In this document: piece after piece, positions 1 through 5,226 of the stretch
Numbering within the stretch: the first letter of the stretch is position 1
How the letters are laid out: every line of letters starts with the position of its first letter
Assembly (NCBI GenBank): GCA_017543165.1
Contig: JAFYGL010000664.1
Location: 1 to 7,389 of the forward strand
DNA: 7,389 nucleotides
Direction of reading: 5' to 3'
Source of the DNA: Victivallales bacterium
GTDB lineage: Bacteria; Verrucomicrobiota; Lentisphaeria; Oligosphaerales; Oligosphaeraceae
Notes under the pieces: generated by a model
The model's database searches: none
Seen by the model: the letters and a program-made list of their open reading frames with translations, nothing else
Told to the model about the DNA's origin: nothing
Position numbers and translations under genes: made by a program

Positions 1-152
1 ATAATATATTGCCAGTAAGCAATATGACAAATCGGAACATTAAAGGAAAACACTGCTCTCCCCATAGCTTCAGCAATCTGGAAATCCGCCACCCTTTGCG
101 GGGACTATCCGAGGATATTCCCTGATTCGGGCCACAAATTCGCATTTTCCTA

Positions 153-171
153 TTTGCATAAATTTTGCATA
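153..171 (+). repeat. Tandem TTTGCATA repeats, one helical turn apart
   Basis: TTTGCATA occurs at 153-160 and again at 164-171, an 11-bp period. Two identical half-sites on the same face of the helix can bind a dimer of a response regulator or similar factor. The repeat overlaps the candidate -35 region. The sequence is AT-rich, so chance is a real alternative. Confidence 0.3.
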
Positions 172-181
172 CAAGTAAATT
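154..181 (+). promoter_or_regulatory. Possible sigma-70-type promoter for the envelope operon
   Basis: TTGCAT (154-159) and TAAATT (176-181) are separated by 16 nt and could serve as -35 and -10 boxes. They match consensus at only 3 of 6 and 4 of 6 positions. A start near 188 would place the 20-bp palindrome (197-216) just downstream of +1, a common position for a repressor site. The prediction is weak. If the hairpin at 312-366 is an efficient terminator, a promoter here could not drive the genes without antitermination. Confidence 0.22.
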
Positions 182-196
182 ATGAGTTACTTTCGC

Positions 197-216
197 TGAC
201 TTACACGTGTAAGTCA
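197..216. promoter_or_regulatory. Perfect 20-bp palindrome, operator-like
   Basis: TGACTTACACGTGTAAGTCA is its own reverse complement over all 20 bases, with no spacer. A gapless palindrome of this size is poor as an RNA hairpin but is what a symmetric dimeric DNA-binding protein recognises. It lies about 190 nt before the first gene and just downstream of a weak promoter candidate. No regulator gene is in the window, so the binding protein is unknown. Confidence 0.5.
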
Positions 217-311
217 AGACAAAAAGGCATGGAAATCAAGAATGAGATTTCACAGGAAAGTGCTTTTCTGCACCAGTTTTCAGGATACTTGACAACGGGC
301 AATAGAGGTAG

Positions 312-366
312 TTTCAAAACATCCAGTGTGAGCGCCGCTTCGGCGCTCACACTGGATGTTTTGAAA
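312..366. terminator. Perfect 26-bp-arm hairpin; bidirectional terminator or leader structure
   Basis: Bases 312-337 are exactly complementary to 341-366, leaving a CTT triloop at 338-340. The stem has a GC-rich core (GTGAGCGCCG/CGGCGCTCAC) flanked outward by CATCC/GGATG and then AAAAC/GTTTT. A GC core with A and T tracts at its outer edges is the usual form of a factor-independent terminator readable in both directions. However, the T tract is only four long and lies inside the stem. The element sits 37 nt before the ATG of the first gene, so it may instead be a 5'-leader structure (attenuator or mRNA stabiliser) or a dispersed palindromic repeat. A degenerate copy of its right arm lies before the peptidase gene (5181-5211). 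Confidence 0.6.
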
Positions 367-403
367 TCACATCAAAAGACATAGTTTTGCCGCTTTTAAA
401 CCA

Positions 404-1438
404 ATGAAATACCTGATTTTCCTCATAATGCTGCCCTTGTTCGGGGCGGAGGTGCACAATGCAATGGTCACATTCTCCAATGGCACGAGCGTGGAAGGGA
501 AGCTGTCCATCATGGGTTCCCGTCCACTCTACATCAACACCAGCAAGGACACTCGCACAAAGGACAGGAAGGTGGAATTGGATGACATCGTGTCCATAAC
601 CCAGAAAGTCGAGCAAGCCACAATGGAGCGTCCCTGGATGTACAAGGAATCTGGCAAGACGGACAAGATTTACTTCGAGGGCGAATATCCGCTGCTGAAC
701 TTCGAGACGGAGCTGCTTCTCGTCAGCGGCGAGGTTCTGCGCGGGCATATAATATCGCTGCCATTGCGCTTCAAGGGCAAAGGACCGTCGAAACTGTTTC
801 TCCAGCGTCAAATCAAGGGCGAAGTAGGCCAGAAACTGGAGGACATTGAATATGTCGCCAGCATTACATTTGAAAGAAAGGTCCAGGAGGCAAAGGCCAT
901 CTCAGGCATTGTGGACGGCAGCGGCCACCTGCTGCAGGCCTGCGCGGTGGACAGGGAACGGCACTTTGTGCAGCCCGCCCACATCCAGGGCAATTCCTTC
1001 TGTTTTCCACAACTGCTGCCTGGAAAATACGACATCTTCGTCATGACGGAGGACGCCGTTCTGGCGGGCTTCACAGGCAGCGGCGAGATTCCCGATGAAC
1101 TGCAAAAGAATTTCACATTGGCGGACGACTTCTTCAAGGAGCGCTTTATCCTGCGCATTGACGGGACGCGCACACTGGTTTACAAGCGCAGGGCGGACTT
1201 CTACCACTCGAAGAAGCACGTGGGAAAGGGCTACATCTGGCACCTGGAAATCTGGAACTGGCACAAGGCAGGCGATGAATGGAAACTGGACAGCAGGGAC
1301 CTGCCGCTGCGCGTAAAGCAGAAGGACACCAAGGCAAAGCGTCTTTACGGAATGAAGGCGCTGGAGGCAGTGGAGCCAGGCACTGAAATAAAACTGGGCA
1401 AGGAGCAGGAAAATGACTTTATCCGAGACCTTGAATAA
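404..1438 (+). CDS. Secreted hypothetical protein with an internal duplication and a transthyretin-like domain
   Basis: I do not recognise a named family. The 344-residue product begins MKYLIFLIMLPLFGAEVHN, a short Sec signal peptide probably cut after FGA (about residue 15), so it should act in the periplasm, the envelope or outside. Residues 21-74 and 103-158 look like two copies of one small beta-rich unit: each has an 'SNGTSVEGKLS' or 'VSGEVLRGHII' strand pair and closes with 'L(D/E)DI..(V)(A)SIT'. Residues 167-225 (GIVDGSGHLLQACAVD...FCFPQLLPGKYDIFVMT) resemble a carboxypeptidase-regulatory/transthyretin-like beta-sandwich. The C-terminal third is Lys- and Trp-rich (GYIWHLEIWNWHKAGDEWKL). 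ATG 404 is the only possible start, since an in-frame TGA lies at 362-364; no Shine-Dalgarno sequence precedes it. The gene overlaps the next by 26 nt, implying translational coupling and a shared role. Gene reality is near certain; the domain labels are inference. Confidence 0.85.
   Translation: MKYLIFLIMLPLFGAEVHNAMVTFSNGTSVEGKLSIMGSRPLYINTSKDTRTKDRKVELDDIVSITQKVEQATMERPWMYKESGKTDKIYFEGEYPLLNFETELLLVSGEVLRGHIISLPLRFKGKGPSKLFLQRQIKGEVGQKLEDIEYVASITFERKVQEAKAISGIVDGSGHLLQACAVDRERHFVQPAHIQGNSFCFPQLLPGKYDIFVMTEDAVLAGFTGSGEIPDELQKNFTLADDFFKERFILRIDGTRTLVYKRRADFYHSKKHVGKGYIWHLEIWNWHKAGDEWKLDSRDLPLRVKQKDTKAKRLYGMKALEAVEPGTEIKLGKEQENDFIRDLE
1401..1405 (+). promoter_or_regulatory. Ribosome binding site inside the first gene, deciding the start at 1413
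   Basis: AGGAG lies 7 nt before the ATG at 1413, within the last codons of the upstream gene. It supports this start, which gives a product whose basic N-terminus (KLRRKR) precedes the first membrane helix. The two reading frames overlap by 26 nt. Confidence 0.6.
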
Positions 1439-4400
1439 ACTGCGCCGCAAAAGAGCGCTGGCATATTGGTGCACTGCCGCAATCAAAATTGTGGCGGGCA
1501 ATCTATGCATCGCACTGCTGCTGTTTGTGCTGGACAACATGGCGGCATTCTCCAAGAGCGCCCGCATTTCCCTGCTCTGCGCCATTGTTGCTGTAAATCT
1601 GTGCCACCTGGCATATCTGCTGTGGAATGCCAGAAAACTGCGCCGTTCACAGCGTGAAAACGCATTGGAACTGGAGGCCGTCAATGGTATAAAGGACAAT
1701 GCGCTGGTGAATGCGGTCTGCTTCCAGAATGAAGGCTCATTGCCGCCGCATCTTGCCGAATATTTCGCGCAAAACGCGGACCAGCGCTGCAAGGAAGTGC
1801 GCATTCCAGGCATACGCCAGGCCCCGCAGTTCCGCCGTGCGCTGCTTGTACTGTCCTGCATCGTGCTTGCCAGCCTCCTGTATGCTGGCTTTTTTTTCCG
1901 CTATGCGCTAAATGCCTATCAGCGCTTCAGACATCCCACGGCAAGGACCGCATCGTTGAACTTCGCGTCCTTCGATGTGCTGCCAGGCAACTGCCGTGTG
2001 CCAAAAGGCAATCCACTTGCAATCAAGGCAAAGGCATTCTACAACGGGCGTGAACTGTCGGATTTGAAACTGCTGATAGAAAACACAGTGCCGCCTGTGA
2101 TGTACCATCTGGACAATGGCTCATTCACGTTCAAGTCGGTTACAGGGGACATTGCCTACAGCGTCAGGTCAGGCAGGGAACACAGCGAGACCTTCACCAT
2201 AAAGGCGGTGGAGCCGCCGCAACTGGGCAGCCTGTCAATCACAATCACACCGCCTGAATACACTGGCCTTAAAGGCGAAACGCTTTCTCCAAGTGACAAC
2301 TTCAGGCATTCGGTGCCAGAAAACTCCAAAGTCAATGTCAAGTGCGACGGCATTGAAGCATTGCTCTACGCCAACGAAAAACCAGCGCCACTGGGAAAAG
2401 AGCTAATCGTAGGGAGTGATTTGGCATTGAGGCTTGCCATAAAGGATAAGGACGGCCTTCAATTCGACAATGCATGGCGCGGTGAATTGAAATGCCATAA
2501 GGATGCGCCGCCAGAAGTGCGCTTTCTCAATCCAAAGACAAATGTGGAGGCTGGCTACGGGGAAACATTGCCCATACGTATATTTGCGGGGGACGACTAC
2601 GGCATCGCAAAGATTCAGTTGTTCGCAGAAACAGAGGGAAAAAGCCTGCCTATAAAAAAATACGAATATCCCCTGGCAGGCTCCCAGAAACGGAACGAGG
2701 TATTCCTGCTGAAGCTGTCCCCTGCCCAGCTTCCCGAGCAAGGCTCCATTGAATTGCGGGCGACTGCCTCGGACAGCAAGGGGCAGGAGGCTGTTTCCGC
2801 CACCACCTTCACCATACACCACTTGAATCTGCTGACAAGCCTGAAGGAGGAACTGGCCGCGGGCGATGCGGCAAAATGCTATGAACTGCTGTTCGCCGCC
2901 TTGCAGGAACAGACGGCCTCACGCGACAGGATAGCACTGCAATTGAAGAAGTTTCCAAATCACCAGGTGCCACGCCTTTTCAACGAACAACAAAGGATTG
3001 CCGCCCGCATAAAGAAGGCTGGCAAGGAGGCGGTGAATGCAAAGTTGCCGCGCCAATTCCAGAAGGCATTGTCTATTGTAGAAAATGATGCAACTGCATT
3101 GCAGAACGAGGTGGCTGAGATGCGCAAGGCACCCGATGCCGTAAAGCTCAACAACATTGTCCTGCACCAGACGGCCTTGATAGACAAATTGCAGAAACTG
3201 CTGGGGATGCTGGCACTGCGCCAGCGCAATGCGGAAAACAAGAAGGAACTGGAAAAGGAACTGGAGGCGGAAAAGGAATTGTTCGAGCAACTGAAGAAAC
3301 TAAAGGACAAACTGGGGCAGTTCAAGGAAGAACAGCGGAAGATACTGTCCGACACGGAGGCAATGGACCCGAAAAAAACGGATGACTGGACGGAAAAGGA
3401 GGAGGAACTACTGGGCGACCTCTCAACAAAGGAGCAGGACTGGGCGCAGCTTTTCAGGGCCGCGTTCTCCGACCTCTCCAAATGCCAGAACCAGGACTTC
3501 TCCAACTCTGCAATGTCGGATGAATTATCGGAATTGTACGAGGAATTGCAGAAGGCAGGCGAGGCGCTGAAGGCAAAGAAAATCGAAATCGCAACCCTTG
3601 CTGAAAACACAGCAATAATCGGTGCCGAGAATGTGGAGGTCAATCTGGAACGCTGGCTGGCAGACAAGCAGGACTACATCAAGTGGATATCCGAGGAAGA
3701 CGGCAACTCGCAGGACATCAAACTCACTGACCTGCCAGCGGAACTTATGGACATCATAGGCGACCTTATCGAACAGGAGGAGGACATGGGAGAGGACACA
3801 CAGGACGGCACAAACTCCTTCGCATACGACAGCGATGACGGGCTGGGATGGGGCGTCAGCGACGGCACTATAGACAGCATGCAGGCAAAGGGCATAACAG
3901 GAAACGTGCTGCCCAACAACAACGAGGTGGGCGGTCGTTCAGGCGAGGGGCGGTCAGGGAAATCCACAGGGCAGTTCGTGGAGAAGGAGGCCACTGGCAA
4001 GGGCGGCAGGAAGACACCCACCCGCCTGGTGCAATCGCCATTTGAAAAGGGCACTGTAATTGACAAGTCCAACGACCCGCAGGGCGGCGCGACAGGCGGC
4101 GGCAAGCAGTCTGGCGTGGGTGACGAGGGGCTGGCTGGCGTGACGCCAGACCAGGACCAGCGCACTGGACAGCGAATGGAGGGCAAGCAGGCAGAACTTA
4201 AGCAAAGGACCATTGCCATGCTCAAACGTCTGGATGACGCGGATTTGCCTACAGGCGACCTGCGGGAGGCGCTGGAGAAAATGCGGGCGTTGGAGCGGCT
4301 TGGCGATGGCGGCGGTCCAGAGGCGCGACGACTCAAGGGGCAGCTTGCCCAGTCCCTCTCCAGGGCACGCAGTGCGGTGCAAGTGGCGATGAAGGCGGAA

Positions 4401-4535
4401 AGGGAAAACCTGCTTAAACGCAAAAAAGACAGTTTTCCCGTCAAGTACAAGCACAATGAGAAGGTGCCCCCCGCATTCGAGGAATATGTTGGCGAGTATT
4501 TCAAGGCAATTGCAATAGAGGAGGCGGCGGAATGA
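1413..4535 (+). CDS. Large membrane-anchored protein, DUF4175-like, with coiled coil and Gly-rich block
   Basis: This 1040-residue protein has three predicted membrane helices (about 18-42, 50-71 and 141-163). Basic residues flank the cytosolic ends (KLRRKR, RKLRRSQR, RQAPQFRR), so residues from about 165 onward should be extracytoplasmic. Beta-rich segments follow, including 'ITITPPEYTGL' near 277 and 'APPEVRFLNP...GDDYGIAKIQLFAE' at 365-406, which look like Ig-like modules. Residues 470-760 are mostly helical, with a strong Lys/Glu coiled coil at about 605-645. A Gly-rich low-hydrophobicity block spans 803-915 (GGRSGEGRSGKSTGQ, GKGGRKTPTRL, GGATGGGKQSG). A helical end closes with VPPAFEEYVGEYFKAIAIEE. 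From memory this plan matches large membrane proteins of planctomycete-type bacteria, often annotated DUF4175 or hypothetical and often beside MoxR ATPase, DUF58 and vWA genes. None of those partners is in this window. The biochemical function is unknown; I infer an envelope scaffold. No nuclease, kinase or peptidase motif is visible. Confidence 0.88.
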   Translation: MTLSETLNKLRRKRALAYWCTAAIKIVAGNLCIALLLFVLDNMAAFSKSARISLLCAIVAVNLCHLAYLLWNARKLRRSQRENALELEAVNGIKDNALVNAVCFQNEGSLPPHLAEYFAQNADQRCKEVRIPGIRQAPQFRRALLVLSCIVLASLLYAGFFFRYALNAYQRFRHPTARTASLNFASFDVLPGNCRVPKGNPLAIKAKAFYNGRELSDLKLLIENTVPPVMYHLDNGSFTFKSVTGDIAYSVRSGREHSETFTIKAVEPPQLGSLSITITPPEYTGLKGETLSPSDNFRHSVPENSKVNVKCDGIEALLYANEKPAPLGKELIVGSDLALRLAIKDKDGLQFDNAWRGELKCHKDAPPEVRFLNPKTNVEAGYGETLPIRIFAGDDYGIAKIQLFAETEGKSLPIKKYEYPLAGSQKRNEVFLLKLSPAQLPEQGSIELRATASDSKGQEAVSATTFTIHHLNLLTSLKEELAAGDAAKCYELLFAALQEQTASRDRIALQLKKFPNHQVPRLFNEQQRIAARIKKAGKEAVNAKLPRQFQKALSIVENDATALQNEVAEMRKAPDAVKLNNIVLHQTALIDKLQKLLGMLALRQRNAENKKELEKELEAEKELFEQLKKLKDKLGQFKEEQRKILSDTEAMDPKKTDDWTEKEEELLGDLSTKEQDWAQLFRAAFSDLSKCQNQDFSNSAMSDELSELYEELQKAGEALKAKKIEIATLAENTAIIGAENVEVNLERWLADKQDYIKWISEEDGNSQDIKLTDLPAELMDIIGDLIEQEEDMGEDTQDGTNSFAYDSDDGLGWGVSDGTIDSMQAKGITGNVLPNNNEVGGRSGEGRSGKSTGQFVEKEATGKGGRKTPTRLVQSPFEKGTVIDKSNDPQGGATGGGKQSGVGDEGLAGVTPDQDQRTGQRMEGKQAELKQRTIAMLKRLDDADLPTGDLREALEKMRALERLGDGGGPEARRLKGQLAQSLSRARSAVQVAMKAERENLLKRKKDSFPVKYKHNEKVPPAFEEYVGEYFKAIAIEEAAE
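4520..4524 (+). promoter_or_regulatory. Strong Shine-Dalgarno for the third gene
   Basis: GGAGG within AGAGGAGG lies 7 nt before the ATG at 4532. It is embedded in the last codons of the large membrane protein, whose TGA stop overlaps the start as ATGA. This is the classic stop-start arrangement for translational reinitiation. Confidence 0.65.
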
Positions 4536-5170
4536 TATTTGCATTTTTACTGGCGGCAATGAATCTGCTGCCCAACGGCAACTTCGACGAAGGGGCAAAG
4601 GTCCCCTTGAACTGGGAACGCCCCAATGGCCTCACCACATTCATGGTGCAGGAGGAAGGGCGTGGAAATGTGATGAAACTTGATTCACGCCTCGACAGGC
4701 AGCAGGTGCTGGATTTCCTCAAGGAACTTAAAAGCAATCCAGACGTCACGCCGCCAGCGCCAGTCCTTGCCAAGGCGCCCTTCTATACCTCCATCGGAGG
4801 CAACGAAGGCGTGCAGTTCGATTCCACGCTGATACCAGTCAAGCCAGGCCAGGACTATAAGTTGACCATAGACGCAAAGGGCAATTCCAAGCCTTTCGTG
4901 TGGATAAAGGGATTCCGCAAACACCCCAGAAGAGATATGCTAATCGACAGCTACCAGACCAGGCTACATGCAGATCCGCTGGATGAAAACAAGTGGCAGA
5001 CCTTCTCCATAGGCTTCAATCCAACGGCAAAGTCACCTAACACCGAACTTATCAAAGTAAGGATTTACGTGTATTGGCCTGTTGGTGTCTGCTATTTCGA
5101 CAATGTCCGCATCGAAGAAATCTCCAAGGAGGAAATGCAGGAACTAATCAAGCAGCGCTCTGTGAAATAG
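4532..5170 (+). CDS. Small secreted protein with a carbohydrate-binding-module-like fold
   Basis: The 212-residue product starts MIFAFLLAAM, a very short hydrophobic leader, followed at once by NLLPNGNFDEG...PLNWERPNG. That opening is typical of CBM4/9-like or galactose-binding-like beta-sandwich domains ('N.l.NG.FE.g...gW'). The closing strands fit the same fold: 'KWQTFSIGF' (154-162) and 'IKVRIYVYWPVGVCYFDNVRIEEI' (174-197), where the 'F(D)DNV.i' motif is characteristic. Residues 52-80 form a helical, proline-ended insertion between strands. No catalytic motif is visible, so a binding role (glycan or protein) outside the inner membrane is the reasonable inference. The leader has no positive charge after Met1, so export could be inefficient or use a different start; the next Met (residue 10) would remove the leader. 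Co-translation with the membrane protein suggests they function together. Confidence 0.8.
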   Translation: MIFAFLLAAMNLLPNGNFDEGAKVPLNWERPNGLTTFMVQEEGRGNVMKLDSRLDRQQVLDFLKELKSNPDVTPPAPVLAKAPFYTSIGGNEGVQFDSTLIPVKPGQDYKLTIDAKGNSKPFVWIKGFRKHPRRDMLIDSYQTRLHADPLDENKWQTFSIGFNPTAKSPNTELIKVRIYVYWPVGVCYFDNVRIEEISKEEMQELIKQRSVK

Positions 5171-5180
5171 ACAACGCAAA

Positions 5181-5211
5181 GGCGCACTCACATTGATAGT
5201 TTTGAAATTAC
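5181..5211 (+). repeat. Degenerate copy of the right arm of the 312-366 hairpin
   Basis: This stretch aligns to 342-370, the right arm of the upstream hairpin plus a few bases. About 26 positions match, with two substitutions and small gaps, including an unbroken shared GTTTTGAAAT (358-367 and 5199-5208) and a shared leading GGCGC. No matching left arm is present, so it cannot form the same hairpin. Both copies sit just before a gene start, 36 and 18 nt from the ATG counted from the shared decamer. It could be a shared regulatory or promoter motif, or a decayed repeat. Confidence 0.45.
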
Positions 5212-5222
5212 CTTCACATATT
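5193..5222 (+). promoter_or_regulatory. Possible promoter for a leaderless peptidase mRNA
   Basis: TTGATA (5193-5198, 5 of 6 to consensus) and CATATT (5217-5222, 4 of 6) are 18 nt apart. The -10-like box ends only 4 nt before the ATG at 5227, so the transcript would begin at or close to the start codon. The absence of any Shine-Dalgarno sequence before this gene agrees with that. The spacing is tight and the match modest. Confidence 0.3.
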
Positions 5223-5226
5223 CAAA

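Larger units (their letters stand above)
1..403. other. Non-coding leader region upstream of the first gene
   Basis: No convincing gene lies here. The only ATG-started reading frame of note (154-384) runs through the palindrome and the hairpin and has no protein-like composition. The stretch is more AT-rich than the genes and dense in small symmetric elements: ATATTGC/GCAATAT arms at 6-12 and 19-25, TATCC/GGATA at 106-117, a tandem TTTGCATA at 153-160 and 164-171, AAGTAA/TTACTT at 173-178 and 187-192, a perfect 20-bp palindrome at 197-216 and a long perfect hairpin at 312-366. Such density fits a regulatory intergenic region. No upstream gene end is visible, so the neighbour on the left and its direction are unknown. 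Confidence 0.7.

Noticed and set aside
289..317. Consensus -35 box TTGACA at 289-294
   Set aside because: No acceptable -10 box lies at a 16-18 nt spacing; the position expected falls on TTTCAA at the start of the hairpin.
154..384. Forward open frame of 76 codons in the leader
   Set aside because: It has no Shine-Dalgarno, reads through the 20-bp palindrome and both arms of the hairpin, and its translation shows no protein-like pattern.
373..389. Small CAAAA/TTTTG inverted repeat just before the first gene
   Set aside because: Only five AT-rich pairs around a 7-nt loop; too weak to call.
902..1861. Long reverse-strand open frame of 319 codons crossing the junction of the first two genes
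   Set aside because: It lies opposite two well-supported genes, has no recognisable domain and is Ser/Arg/Cys-rich as expected of antisense translation.
3674..4504. Reverse-strand open frame of 276 codons
   Set aside because: It is a Ser/Pro-rich mirror of the Gly-rich and acidic end of the large membrane protein; the composition explains the absence of stops.
1413..4535. Defence-type or SMC-like ATPase role for the coiled-coil protein
   Set aside because: No Walker A, Walker B or signature motif is present, and the coiled coil is predicted to lie outside the cytoplasm.
5160..5192. Terminator between the third gene and the peptidase gene
   Set aside because: Only a 5-bp TGTGA/TCACA pairing without a GC core or T tract is visible.
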